Source: UBA11574 sp963752565
Lineage (GTDB): Bacteria > Desulfobacterota > Desulfobacteria > Desulfobacterales > UBA11574
Direction: 5' to 3'
DNA: 64,000 nt
Assembly (NCBI GenBank): GCA_963752565.1
Contig: CAVVZC010000021.1
Coordinates: 62,001-126,000 of the forward strand
Shown: positions 43,880 to 52,441 of the stretch, in pieces
Layout of the letters: each line of letters begins with the position of its first letter
How positions within the stretch are numbered: position 1 is the stretch's first letter
The notes under the pieces: model-generated
Told to the model about the DNA's origin: nothing
What the model saw: only the letters and a program-made list of their open reading frames with translations
Database searches by the model: none
Made by a program: the position numbers and the translations under genes

Positions 43880-44926
43880 ATGAGGATATTTTTTAGATAC
43901 ATACTTGAAGGTATGCTGACACTGTTTGCGGTGTTTTTTTTCACCACAATAATTCTACTTGTTTCCGGCGCCCCGCCTTTTGCTGCCTATTATCATATTT
44001 TCAAAGGATCACTGGGATCCTGGATAAAATTGGGACAGGTGATACAAGTCTGGATACCGCTGACGCTTTGCGCTGCAGGCCTTTTATATACATTCAGAAT
44101 CGGTCTCTGGAACATCGGTGTTGAAGGGCAGGTCATGCTGGGCGCCGTGTTCACGACAGCAGTTCTTAGGATTGACGCGGCAAAGAGCATGCCGATGCTT
44201 TTTATTGGCCTGTCGTTTCTGGCCGGCATCTCAGGTGGTGCGATATGGGCGATCGTTGCAGGGGTTTTAAAAACAAAAGGGGGAGTTAATGAAATTTTTG
44301 CAGGACTGGGGCTTAACTTTGTCGGTCAGGGGGTTATCCTTTGGCTGATATTCGGACCTTGGCGGCGTCCCGGAATCGCTTCCATGAGCGGAACCGAACT
44401 ATTTCCTCAGGAGTTGTGGCTTCCCTTTTTTCCGACCTTACGGCTTTCCCCTGTGGGGCTGGTTCTCGCTTTGTCAGCCCTGGTTTTAACAGCACTGTTA
44501 CTGCGTTATACTCATATAGGATTAAACTTGAAAGCCATCGGAAACAATCGCGATGCAGCCTATCTGTTCGGTCTGAGACCCGACCGATATATGATCATTG
44601 CCATGATTTTCGCCGGAGGGTTTGCGGGTCTGACCGGGAGTATTCAGGTTACCGGCGTGTATCATCGTCTTTTGCCGGCCATTTCCAGTAACTACGGTTA
44701 CCTGGCCCTTTTGGTAGTGATGCTTGCAAACTACAATGTGTGGATAACTCCCTTAGTGGCTTTCTTTTTTGCGTGCTTAAACGTCGGCAGTATCCAACTT
44801 CCCATGATGCTTGAACTCGATTCGTCATTAAGCGGAGTGATTCAGGGCTCGCTGGTTTTGGCAACGCTGGCCGTATATTCATGGCGAATCCACGGGAAAA
44901 TGTCCGGAGGAACCGCTGCGACATGA
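43880..44926 (+). CDS. ABC transporter permease (BMP/YufP type)
   Basis: Inner-membrane permease of the BPD_transp_2 family, 348 residues with 8-10 membrane segments. Family signs are IGLWNIGVEGQVMLGA near residue 75, KTKGGVNEIFAGLGLNFV in the middle and LRYTHIGLNLKAIGNNRDAA before a conserved glycine-rich EAA-like segment (IFAGGFAGLTGSIQV). It pairs with the next permease. Its TGA overlaps the next ATG (ATGA), a sign of translational coupling. Confidence 0.92.
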   Translation: MRIFFRYILEGMLTLFAVFFFTTIILLVSGAPPFAAYYHIFKGSLGSWIKLGQVIQVWIPLTLCAAGLLYTFRIGLWNIGVEGQVMLGAVFTTAVLRIDAAKSMPMLFIGLSFLAGISGGAIWAIVAGVLKTKGGVNEIFAGLGLNFVGQGVILWLIFGPWRRPGIASMSGTELFPQELWLPFFPTLRLSPVGLVLALSALVLTALLLRYTHIGLNLKAIGNNRDAAYLFGLRPDRYMIIAMIFAGGFAGLTGSIQVTGVYHRLLPAISSNYGYLALLVVMLANYNVWITPLVAFFFACLNVGSIQLPMMLELDSSLSGVIQGSLVLATLAVYSWRIHGKMSGGTAAT

Positions 44927-45903
44927 CTGAGCTTGATTTAACCATATTATTTGCCGGCGTAGTGGCTGGAGCAGCGCCCATCGTCCTGGCGACGCTGGGG
45001 GAAACGATTACGGAAAAAGCAGGAATTATCAACCTCTCCCTGGACGGAACCATACTCTTGAGTGCCATGGCTGCCTTTGTTGTTGCCTTTGAAACCAACA
45101 ATATTTTATTGGGCTTTGCTTTTGCTGCCGTCGTGGGGGGCATTGTTGCGGCAATCGTAGCGTTTTTCAGCATCTACCTTAACCAATCACAGGTGGCGGT
45201 GGGATTCGTTCTAACACTCATGACCCGTGACCTTGCCTATTTCCTCGGCAACTCTTATTCCCGTCTGCAGGGTCCCCAAGTTGATCCTCTTCCGGTTCCG
45301 CTTTTAAAAGATATACCCTTTCTTGGACAGATATTTTTTAATCAAAACCTATTGGTTTATTTCAGCCTGGCCATGATCGTATTTTGCTGGTGGTACATGT
45401 ATAGAACTCCGCTTGGGTTGCAGCTCAGATCTGTGGGGGAAAACCCCCGGGCATCCTATGCCAGAGGGATAAATCCTAAAAAGCAGCAGATGATCTATTC
45501 AATTTGTGGCGGTCTGCTTGTGGGGCTTGCCGGGGCAACGTTTTCTCTGTCTGTGAAGCCGGGCTGGGGACGACCCCAGGGAGCTGAGGGAGTTGGATGG
45601 ATTGCCCTTGTACTGGTTATTTTCGGCGGGTGGAATCCGATAAAGGCCGCTATGGGTGCCTATCTTTTTTCATTTTTGCAGGTCATTGGAATATACTGTC
45701 AGGGATGGTTGCCGTCCGTTCCGGCCCAGGTATTCCAGGTGGCGCCTTTTCCATTGATGATTTTTGCCCTTCTGGTCATGTCTTTGGCCCAGAAAGAGTC
45801 TGTGCTAAACTGGGCTGAAGATAACATCCGAATAAAATCAATATTGGCGTTTTTTTCCGGCAGCGTTCCAACCTCCTTGGGCAAACCTTTCAGACAGGAC
45901 TGA
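44923..45903 (+). CDS. ABC transporter permease (BMP/YufQ type)
   Basis: Second permease of the nucleoside transporter, 326 residues with about eight membrane segments. Typical sequences are LATLGETITEKAGIINLSLDG (N-terminus, as TLGETITEKAGIINLSLD), YRTPLGLQLRSVGENPRAS and GVGWIALVLVIFGGWNPIKA. I chose the ATG at 44923, preceded by GGAGG about 12 bp away, over the in-frame ATG at 44881, which would put 14 charged residues in the previous gene. It ends the transporter operon; 98 bp follow before the phosphorylase gene. Confidence 0.92.
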   Translation: MTELDLTILFAGVVAGAAPIVLATLGETITEKAGIINLSLDGTILLSAMAAFVVAFETNNILLGFAFAAVVGGIVAAIVAFFSIYLNQSQVAVGFVLTLMTRDLAYFLGNSYSRLQGPQVDPLPVPLLKDIPFLGQIFFNQNLLVYFSLAMIVFCWWYMYRTPLGLQLRSVGENPRASYARGINPKKQQMIYSICGGLLVGLAGATFSLSVKPGWGRPQGAEGVGWIALVLVIFGGWNPIKAAMGAYLFSFLQVIGIYCQGWLPSVPAQVFQVAPFPLMIFALLVMSLAQKESVLNWAEDNIRIKSILAFFSGSVPTSLGKPFRQD

Positions 45904-46001
45904 TTGACAACTTTTTTAATCTATTATATAAATCGCAATACATTTTTCAATATCATATATAAGTCCAACCTCAACGAGGTCCAACCAGTGGAGCAACAAC
46001 G

Positions 46002-46748
46002 ATGGTAAAGGTCGGAATTATCGGAGGTTCCGGACTGGATGATCCCGGAATACTCAGCAATCCAGAGGTTATACAAGCAGACACCCCTTATGGAAAACCG
46101 TCTTCTGCATTATCTGTGGGCCAGATTAACGGGGTCGATGTTGTTCTTATTGCAAGGCACGGGGAAAAGCACAAGTTGAGTCCGAGCCAGGTCAACTACA
46201 GGGCAAATATTTACGCTTTAAAGGACCAGGGCGCGACTCATATCCTTGCAACAACGGCCTGCGGAAGTCTTAAAGAGGACATAGAAAGAGGACATTTTGT
46301 CATTGTTGATCAGTTTATTGATTTTACAAAACACCGAAAAATAACATTTCATGATTCCTTTGAAAACGGGGCTGTGCATACGGCCATGGCCGAACCTTTT
46401 GACATCGACCTGCGAAAGACGCTTTATAAAGCAGCAAAAGATTTAAATTATGAAACCCACTACGGTGGAACAGTGATAACCATCGAGGGGCCGAGGTTTT
46501 CAACCAAAGCAGAGTCAAAGATGTTTAAGATGTGGGGAGGGGATGTTATCAACATGTCGATAGCGACCGAGGCGGTTCTGTCAAATGAAGTAAAGATACC
46601 GTATGCGGTGGTCGCCATGTCTACCGATTACGACTGCTGGAAGGAAGATGAGGAGCCGGTTTCATGGGAAGAAATCCTGGAAGTATTCAACCAGAATGCT
46701 GATCGAGTTAAAAAGCTTCTAGTGAATGCTGTTTCAAACATCGCCTAA
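46002..46748 (+). CDS. mtnP: S-methyl-5'-thioadenosine / purine nucleoside phosphorylase
   Basis: Class I nucleoside phosphorylase of the MTAP/PNP family, 248 residues. It opens with the phosphate loop VGIIGGSGLDDP. RHGEKHKLSPSQVNYRANI (the R-H-G motif), a phosphate-binding TTACGSL, and NMSIATEAVL (Met and Glu for ribose) are present. STDYDCWKEDEEPVSW near the C-terminus carries an Asp-Tyr-Asp, the adenine-specific type, which favours MTA over inosine or guanosine. Cleavage of MTA gives adenine, the substrate of the apt gene 300 bp downstream. Located just after the nucleoside transporter. Confidence 0.9.
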   Translation: MVKVGIIGGSGLDDPGILSNPEVIQADTPYGKPSSALSVGQINGVDVVLIARHGEKHKLSPSQVNYRANIYALKDQGATHILATTACGSLKEDIERGHFVIVDQFIDFTKHRKITFHDSFENGAVHTAMAEPFDIDLRKTLYKAAKDLNYETHYGGTVITIEGPRFSTKAESKMFKMWGGDVINMSIATEAVLSNEVKIPYAVVAMSTDYDCWKEDEEPVSWEEILEVFNQNADRVKKLLVNAVSNIA

Positions 46749-47054
46749 AATCTGCAATTGCCGATTTCGCTGCAGTTGCAAGTTGAGCTTGCGAAATCCC
46801 GCTTGCGGGGGCGCAGGGCGTGAAGCTGTAATAAGCTACCGCGAACGCCCTGCAACACAGTCCCGCCATAGGCGGGATGAAAGGGGTGATCCTGAAGGGT
46901 GAAAAATTTTGAAAAATTCGTAAAAGTCAATCCACAGTAATAAAGTAAGTCAGGATCTACTTCAAGAAGGGGTTTATCTGTTTAGAAATATTGTTTATAT
47001 TTTCCTTTTCAAAAATTTTCATGCAGTTTTTAGGTATTAAGTGAGGGAGTTAAT
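46749..47054. other. Intergenic region holding a 43-bp repeat copy and a GC hairpin
   Basis: 46777-46819 is the second copy of the 43-bp repeat (see 26211-26253). Directly beyond, AGGGC/GCCCT-type pairing and a perfect TCCCGCC-ATA-GGCGGGA hairpin (46861-46877) follow. The last ~130 bp before apt are AT-rich and carry GAGGGAG for its translation. Confidence 0.55.
46777..46819. repeat. 43-bp dispersed repeat, copy 2
   Basis: Matches 26211-26253 at 41 of 43 positions, same orientation, 28 bp after the stop of the phosphorylase gene. Confidence 0.65.
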
Positions 47055-47576
47055 ATGAATCTTAAAGAAAAGATCAGAACCGTGCCACACTGGCCCATTG
47101 AAGGGGTGATGTTCCGGGATATTACGACCCTTTTGCAGGACCCCGCGGCATTCAAAGAAACGTGTGACATGCTTTATCATCGTTACCGGGACATGGAGGT
47201 TGAGAAGGTGGTCGCCATTGATGCAAGGGGATTCATTTTCGGTGCAGTGCTGGCCTATAAACTTAACGTCGGGTTCGTTCCTGTAAGGAAAGCAGGGAAA
47301 CTGCCCTATAAAACCATCAGCGAGTCTTACACCCTTGAATACGGTGAGAGTATGGTAGAGATGCATGTAGATGCCATTCAAAAGGGTGAAAGGGTCCTGG
47401 TAGTAGATGATCTGATCGCTACGGGCGGAACGATATCCGCAGCAACAAGGCTGGTCGAAAAACTGGAAGGTGAAATCGTTGAGTGCGTATTTATCATAGA
47501 ACTTCCTGACCTTAATGGTATGGAAAAGATAAAAAAATATAAAGCGTTTACTTTAACCGAGTTTGAAGGAGAGTGA
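47055..47576 (+). CDS. apt: Adenine phosphoribosyltransferase
   Basis: Salvage enzyme that forms AMP from adenine and PRPP, 173 residues, normal length. Key motifs are MFRDITTLLQDP at the N-terminus, AIDARGFIFGAVLAY with the adenine-specific start, FVPVRKAGKLPYKT, and the PRPP-binding VLVVDDLIATGGTI. GAGGGAG lies 6 bp before the ATG. Together with the transporter and phosphorylase it would allow imported nucleosides or MTA to enter the adenylate pool. Confidence 0.95.
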   Translation: MNLKEKIRTVPHWPIEGVMFRDITTLLQDPAAFKETCDMLYHRYRDMEVEKVVAIDARGFIFGAVLAYKLNVGFVPVRKAGKLPYKTISESYTLEYGESMVEMHVDAIQKGERVLVVDDLIATGGTISAATRLVEKLEGEIVECVFIIELPDLNGMEKIKKYKAFTLTEFEGE

Positions 47577-48355
47577 TTGATCTGGATTATACCTAAACCG
47601 AACATTCAATAGTTCTCTCGGCCTGCAATCCATCGGATAAAAGGTTTAAACGGAGTCAAGTCTTCCAAAAATCAGCGGTTTACCAACATTTCTTACGAAA
47701 TTGCCTATAAGTTCGAAACCCTTCAAAAAATTATTCCTCATGATACCGGAAGAAACAATGCTTTTGAGATTATGTCGAGCGTTGATCAATTGCCATATAC
47801 AATAAAGGCCAAACTTGAATCTGTCAGACATATCACAGGTTTTTGAGATGGATGATATTTTTGTCTTTTGGATGGCTATCTGAATATTCATCAGGGTGAA
47901 AAGGAACTCGGATCATCATCCTGACTGAATTAAATGAAGAACTGATAAAGACAAAGCATCATAAATTTAAAACCGGCCTGGATCTAAACAAAATTATACA
48001 AGATGTTGTGTTGACGGGATGACCAGGTTTTCATTAAAATATTGAATCTGAGCGACAGATAGGTTATTAGTATCACATCGGATTGGAATCATTAGATATC
48101 TGGACTTTTTGCAGGATATCTCAAACTGGGAATCAATTTGAATAACAAAAAGGCAAATCTTAAATCCTACTTTTTAGCAATCCATTAGTACCTGTTTTGA
48201 ATGGACAGTTTACAAAAAAAATAGTGTTGATTTTATTGGTCTTTTCTCATACTCAATAACAAACAGGAAAGAATTCCATTCCTTTTCCATTGAAATCTCC
48301 AATTAATTTCACACTCCCTTATTACGATAATGGGTTTAGGCGGGAAATACTTGAT
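47577..48355. other. Intergenic region, no recognisable gene
   Basis: About 780 bp with short frames on both strands. Frames at 47646-47891 (minus) and 47660-47845 (plus) are open but I recognise no family, and neither has a good start site; a decayed gene is possible. The right half is AT-rich and presumably holds the promoter of the sensor kinase. Confidence 0.4.
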
Positions 48356-50962
48356 ATGATAAGATTAATAAGCATTTTTTTATACTTGATCTTCTATGCA
48401 TGTTCCCCATATTTCGCATTTGCCGTCACCTCGGATGAAAAAGACAAAAAGCAGGTGCTGGTGGTTCACTCCTATCATATTGGATATGCATGGACGGGCG
48501 AAGTGATGAATGGATTCCGCGATGTACTGAACAAACATAGCGATCTGGAAGTCTTCATCGAATATCTGGACGCCAAAAGGTATTTTGGAAAAGCTTATTT
48601 TGAAAATATGAAACAGATATATCGAGACAAATATAAGAACAGAGGCATCGATGTAATCATCATATCCGATGACGAAGCTTTCGATCTGGTGTTGGAAATC
48701 AGAGCAGAATGTTTTCCCAATGTCCCTATTGTTGTCTGCGGTTTGAACCAGGATCTTAAAATTATTTCCAATATCAACTTCGCGTATGCGGTGAAAGGAG
48801 GTCATGATGGTATCAGAACCACTATAGACTTAATTCTATCGCTTCAGCCCGATATTGAGACCGTTTTCTTTGTCAGCGATGATTCAAAAACTGGAAAGTC
48901 TAAACTGGAAACTGTTCGTCAATTGCAGCCGGCTTATAAAGAAAAAGTCGGGTTTAAATATCTGTCAGAGATGCGTATGGATGAACTCCAAGCAGCTTTA
49001 AAGAGACTTCCTAAAAAATCAGCAGTCTTTAACTTAATATTTATTAGAGATTCCTCAGGGAAGGTCTTTTCCATAAAGGAAAGTTCGCAGATGATTGGAA
49101 ATAGTGCTGGGGTGCCTGTGTATCGCTCATGGGGCTTTCAGCCCGATACAAGTATTATGGGGGGTCATATTAATACCGGTTTCGTCCATGGTAAAAAGAC
49201 AGCGCAGATCGCGTTGAAACTGCTTAACAATGAAGAGAAATTAAAAATACCTTCCATTCAGAAAGTAGACCTATTGTATATGTTCGATTACAGGGTAATG
49301 AAACGCTTTAATATTGGAATCAAAGATATTCCTGAAAACAGTGTCGTATATAACAAACCATTTTCCATATATGAAAAATACCGATGGCATATTGTTGGTA
49401 TTGTCGTCTTTGTTATTTTACAGACAATACTAATCTTGTTTTTGGTGTTAAACCGTTCAATGCGAAGAAGGTCTGAGCAGGAGCTGAAAAAAAGCGAAGT
49501 GAAGTACCGCAATCTGGTTGATAATTCCATTGTCGGAGTCTTCCATTCTCGTCTCAATGGTGAATTGATTTTTTCTAACGACGCCCTGGCTCAGATACTC
49601 GATTTCGACAGCCCCGAACAGATGGTGGCCGAGGGGACTCTTCCTCGCTGGAGTAATCCAAACCAGCGCGAACAATGGCTGGCCGCACTTCAGGAGCAAG
49701 GCAGCGTGAGAAATTTCGAAATGGAAGCCATCACTCATACCGGTCGAAAAATCCACTGTCTCTTCTCGGCGAATCTGAATGCGGACAATATCTTGGGCAT
49801 GGTGATGGACATCACCAAACGCAAGCAGACAGAAGAGGCGCTAAAAGACAGTGAAGAAAAATTCCGGAACTTGATGGAACAATCTCCGTTTTCTATACAG
49901 ATTATAAAACCTGATGGGCGAGTAGATCAGTTCAATAAAGCGTTCATGGAGCTCTGGGGTATATCTGAGGAAACATTGCCGGAGGTTCTTGAAAAGTATA
50001 ACGTTCTCGAAGACGAAGAGGCCAGGAAACTGGGCGTTATTCCACTTATTGAAAAGGCTATAAGGGGAGAGGCCGTGATACTGCCGGAGATAGAATATGA
50101 TGCATCCAGAACGATGGAGAACCTCGATATCGTCGGTACTGACAGCAAAAAACTATGGATTCAGGCCCGATTGTATCCGGTCAAGAACAAAAAAGGCGAG
50201 GTTACGAATGTTGTTTTTATAGAGGAAGACATCACCGATCGCAAGCAGGCGGAAGAAAAGATTAACAACTATCAGGAACGTCTCAAGGCGCTGGCGTCTC
50301 AGTTGACCGTCACCGAGGAAAAAGAGCGCCGCCGCATTGCTGTTGACCTGCATGATCAGATCGGCCAGTCCCTGGCCCTGGCGCGCATACAGATAGCTGC
50401 GGCGAAAAAGTCTGCCGTTGACGACGGGCTGGCGGCCAAGCTTGACGACGTCTCGGAAATTCTGCGTGAGGCTGTCCAAGACACGCGGCACCTCATTTTT
50501 GATTTGAGTCCTCCGGTGATGCATGAAATCGGCCTGGGTGCAGCCATATCCGAATGGATCGATGATCAGATAGGAAAACGTTACGGTCTAAAGACAGAGT
50601 TTTTCGACAACATCGATCAAAGCTATAGAAAAACGCTGGATGAAAACGTGCGGGCCATTTTGTTTCGAAATGTGCGCGAACTGCTCATCAACACGGTTAA
50701 ACATGCTCAGGCCAATCAGGTGAGTGTATCGATGGAAATTACCAATGGCCTTCTAAAAATCGTTGTCCGGGATGACGGTGTTGGGTTTAAATTTAGATCG
50801 GAATTGCAAAGTGTGAAACTTGATGGCAGTTTCGGTCTGTTCAGTATCAAAGAACGCATGGCCGATCTGGGCGGCACATTGGAAATCGAGTCCGAACCCG
50901 GCAAGGGGTGTACGGTCATCCTCAGCATGCCCTTGGATAGCGGATTGGCCTCCGGCTCGTAA
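48356..50962 (+). CDS. Membrane sensor histidine kinase, NarL-type, with ABC-substrate-binding-like sensor and two PAS domains
   Basis: 868 residues from the ATG at 48356. The signal/anchor (MIRLISIFLYLIFYACSPYF) is followed by a periplasmic domain of the ABC_sub_bind (PF04392) type (QVLVVHSYHIGYAWTGEV; GIDVIIISDDEA), which spans roughly 35-340. A single membrane segment (VGIVVFVILQTILILFLVL) precedes two PAS domains (SEVKYRNLVDNSIVGVFHSR; SEEKFRNLMEQSPFSIQII), each followed by PAC-like text ending DITKRK or DITDRK. The HisKA_3 dimerisation helix contains EEKERRRIAVDLHDQIGQ with the phospho-histidine; HATPase_c ends the protein (NTVKHAQANQ, DDGVGF). The longer TTG-start frame from 48290 is unlikely. 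It should phosphorylate the receiver-LuxR regulator downstream. Confidence 0.9.
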   Translation: MIRLISIFLYLIFYACSPYFAFAVTSDEKDKKQVLVVHSYHIGYAWTGEVMNGFRDVLNKHSDLEVFIEYLDAKRYFGKAYFENMKQIYRDKYKNRGIDVIIISDDEAFDLVLEIRAECFPNVPIVVCGLNQDLKIISNINFAYAVKGGHDGIRTTIDLILSLQPDIETVFFVSDDSKTGKSKLETVRQLQPAYKEKVGFKYLSEMRMDELQAALKRLPKKSAVFNLIFIRDSSGKVFSIKESSQMIGNSAGVPVYRSWGFQPDTSIMGGHINTGFVHGKKTAQIALKLLNNEEKLKIPSIQKVDLLYMFDYRVMKRFNIGIKDIPENSVVYNKPFSIYEKYRWHIVGIVVFVILQTILILFLVLNRSMRRRSEQELKKSEVKYRNLVDNSIVGVFHSRLNGELIFSNDALAQILDFDSPEQMVAEGTLPRWSNPNQREQWLAALQEQGSVRNFEMEAITHTGRKIHCLFSANLNADNILGMVMDITKRKQTEEALKDSEEKFRNLMEQSPFSIQIIKPDGRVDQFNKAFMELWGISEETLPEVLEKYNVLEDEEARKLGVIPLIEKAIRGEAVILPEIEYDASRTMENLDIVGTDSKKLWIQARLYPVKNKKGEVTNVVFIEEDITDRKQAEEKINNYQERLKALASQLTVTEEKERRRIAVDLHDQIGQSLALARIQIAAAKKSAVDDGLAAKLDDVSEILREAVQDTRHLIFDLSPPVMHEIGLGAAISEWIDDQIGKRYGLKTEFFDNIDQSYRKTLDENVRAILFRNVRELLINTVKHAQANQVSVSMEITNGLLKIVVRDDGVGFKFRSELQSVKLDGSFGLFSIKERMADLGGTLEIESEPGKGCTVILSMPLDSGLASGS

Positions 50963-50980
50963 AGAGTAATGGAAGAAAGC

Positions 50981-51147
50981 AAAGGTTTCAGGTGTCAGGT
51001 GTCAGGAAAATAGAGGTTTCAGTATTCAGTGTTCAGGTTTCAGCGGTTCCCTTTTTCTTTCCCGACACCTGACACCTGACACCTGACACCTGGTATCTGA
51101 CACCTGAAACCTACATGTGCCTGAACTCAGAACTCAGAACACCTCAA
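50981..51147. repeat. Inverted heptamer array after the sensor kinase
   Basis: The left arm (50983-51046) has GGTTTCA and GGTGTCA words, the right arm (51061-51112) has repeated ACCTGAC/ACCTGAA words, and both pair over 15 bp of spacer. A short trailing run (51121-51147, CTCAGAA words) follows. The array starts 21 bp after the kinase stop. Confidence 0.8.
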
Positions 51148-51186
51148 AGAGGAAATGACTATTGACAAACCGAGTGCATCAGAATA

Positions 51187-51229
51187 GCATGACCATATAA
51201 TATGTTAATAAAATATGGTTTAACCATGC
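51187..51229. promoter_or_regulatory. Operator-like dyad and promoter region of vapBC
   Basis: GCATG-ACCATAT ... ATATGGT ... CATGC is an extended inverted repeat (51187-51229) just before the antitoxin gene. A perfect TATAAT (51196-51201) lies inside; TTGACA (51162-51167) with a 17-bp spacer points to TAGCAT (51185-51190). Autorepression by VapB-VapC binding to such dyads is the norm for the family. A ribosome site (AAGGGGG) follows. Confidence 0.5.
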
Positions 51230-51242
51230 AAGGGGGTTCCTG

Positions 51243-51434
51243 ATGGCATTAGTAAAAAAAACCATAGAGTTGGACCAGGATGCAATCAACAGGATTAAAA
51301 TAGCGTTGAATGCCAAAACAGAAAAAGAAGCGATCAACACGGTATTGAAGCAATTCGACACCGATATTCGATTGGCGGAGATTACGTTTCAAAATGCCGG
51401 TTCCTATGATTATGAATCGGTATTCGAGGACTGA
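51243..51434 (+). CDS. vapB: VapB-like antitoxin
   Basis: A 63-residue antitoxin partner of the PIN toxin downstream. It begins with a ribbon-helix-helix-like DNA-binding segment (ALVKKTIELDQDAINRIKIALNAKTEKEAINTVL, quoted here in parts: KTIELDQDAINRIK and KTEKEAINTVL) and has an acidic C-terminal tail (YDYESVFED) likely to insert into the toxin. AGGGGG is 8 bp before the ATG. The palindromic operator upstream fits autoregulation. Its stop is 2 bp before the toxin start. Confidence 0.8.
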   Translation: MALVKKTIELDQDAINRIKIALNAKTEKEAINTVLKQFDTDIRLAEITFQNAGSYDYESVFED

Positions 51435-51436
51435 TT

Positions 51437-51856
51437 TTGCAGCAAAAAATTATCATTGATACAAATATTTACATCGATATTTTCAATAGGGGGCTGCAAA
51501 AAAATCTGAACAATCCGCTTAAGTATGTCGTTTTTTTAGCCCATCCGGTTCTTCATGAACTGTGGATGGGGGCAAAAGGGAAACGCGAAATCAAACACCT
51601 CTCTGAATTTCAGAACCGGTTTGTTCAGTTGAAGCGTATCGTTGTTCCCACGGTTTCCACTTTGATTGTTATCGGGCAGGCCTGTCAAAAACTCCGAAGC
51701 TCCGGCAGGCTTGACCCCACGCATCCAAAGCATTACAACGATATATCTATTGCAGCCCTGGCGCGTCAGGTCGGGGCCACCGTGATCACTCAAAATATTC
51801 GCGATTTTAAGACGATTCAAAAAGTTATCGACTTTGAGTTCGAACGACAACCCTAA
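51437..51856 (+). CDS. vapC: VapC-like PIN-domain toxin (ribonuclease)
   Basis: A 139-residue PIN domain protein. Acidic active-site residues are in IIIDTNIYIDIF (first Asp), HELWMGAKG (Glu) and NDISIAALARQVGATVITQN (Asp and the second metal ligand), followed by RDF. VapC toxins are Mg-dependent RNases that cut tRNA or rRNA. The start is TTG at 51437, 7 bp after GAGG inside vapB, so toxin synthesis is coupled to the antitoxin. The pair interrupts the sensor kinase and regulator genes. Confidence 0.85.
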   Translation: MQQKIIIDTNIYIDIFNRGLQKNLNNPLKYVVFLAHPVLHELWMGAKGKREIKHLSEFQNRFVQLKRIVVPTVSTLIVIGQACQKLRSSGRLDPTHPKHYNDISIAALARQVGATVITQNIRDFKTIQKVIDFEFERQP

Positions 51857-51862
51857 AAAGGA

Positions 51863-52321
51863 ATGGAGTATTGGAGTGATGGAGTGGTGAGAAAGAACCG
51901 AAACCGCGGATACCAAAAGTTAACGGTGTGGAAAGATGCCATCGAATACTATGTGCTGACGTGTGATGTCTTTCGGTCTTTTCCTTTCGAGTTGAAGCGG
52001 GTGTCCTCACAACAGATAGCATCATCCGATTCTGTTCACCGAAATATCGCGGAGGGATACTGCCGACGTTCGATCAAGGAATACCTCAATTTCCTGAACA
52101 TTTCTCTGGGTTCTTTGGGTGAGTCCGTATCAGGGCTCTTCGGTTATGTTAATGCAAAACAAATATCCAAGGCACATTTTGAGAAACTCGATTCCTTAGC
52201 CTATAAACTTGAAAATGGGCTTTTGAAGCTTGTTGAAAGCCTGGAGCGAAAGCGAGACAAAGGAGAATGGATTGACCATTTGGTTGTCAAGGAAAGCAAT
52301 GCCGTTTATGGAAAAGAGTAA
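51863..52321 (+). CDS. Four-helix-bundle protein (23S rRNA intervening-sequence/S23 type)
   Basis: About 145 residues with the S23 core: QKLTVWKDAIEYYVLTCDVF, then SSQQIASSDSVHRNIAEGYCRRSIKEY, then LNISLGSLGESVSGLF, and a final helix up to ERKRDKGEWID (each quoted in parts). Members occur in 23S rRNA intervening sequences or stand alone; function is unknown. The start is uncertain because the 5' end lies in a G-rich heptamer run: ATG at 51863 or GTG at 51884/51887 (GGAG 7-10 bp upstream). Complementary words lie just after the stop, so the gene is bracketed by inverted repeat arms (51866-51889 and 52324-52380). Confidence 0.75.
   Translation: MEYWSDGVVRKNRNRGYQKLTVWKDAIEYYVLTCDVFRSFPFELKRVSSQQIASSDSVHRNIAEGYCRRSIKEYLNFLNISLGSLGESVSGLFGYVNAKQISKAHFEKLDSLAYKLENGLLKLVESLERKRDKGEWIDHLVVKESNAVYGKE
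51866..51889. repeat. Left heptamer arm flanking the S23 gene
   Basis: Words of the form GGAGTAT, TGGAGTG, ATGGAGTG read in the G-rich direction. The complementary C-rich arm is at 52324-52380. The run overlaps the gene's possible starts. Confidence 0.65.
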
Positions 52322-52323
52322 CC

Positions 52324-52380
52324 CAATACTCCATCACGCCAGCACTCCAGTACTCCAGTACTCCAACTCTCCAGTTCTCC
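52324..52380. repeat. Right heptamer arm flanking the S23 gene
   Basis: CAATACTCC, CATCACGCC, AGCACTCC, AGTACTCC words in tandem, ending CCAGTTCTCC; complementary to 51866-51889. It lies between the S23 stop and the regulator's ribosome site. Confidence 0.7.
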
Positions 52381-52441
52381 GTGGAAACGTGAGCGGGATG
52401 CCCGTACCACCCACAGATTGTGACGAGGAGATTACGTAACC

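Noticed and set aside
47646..47891. 81-codon minus-strand frame in the gap before the sensor kinase
   Set aside because: No start site, no recognisable family and no downstream partner; kept only as an unassigned gap.
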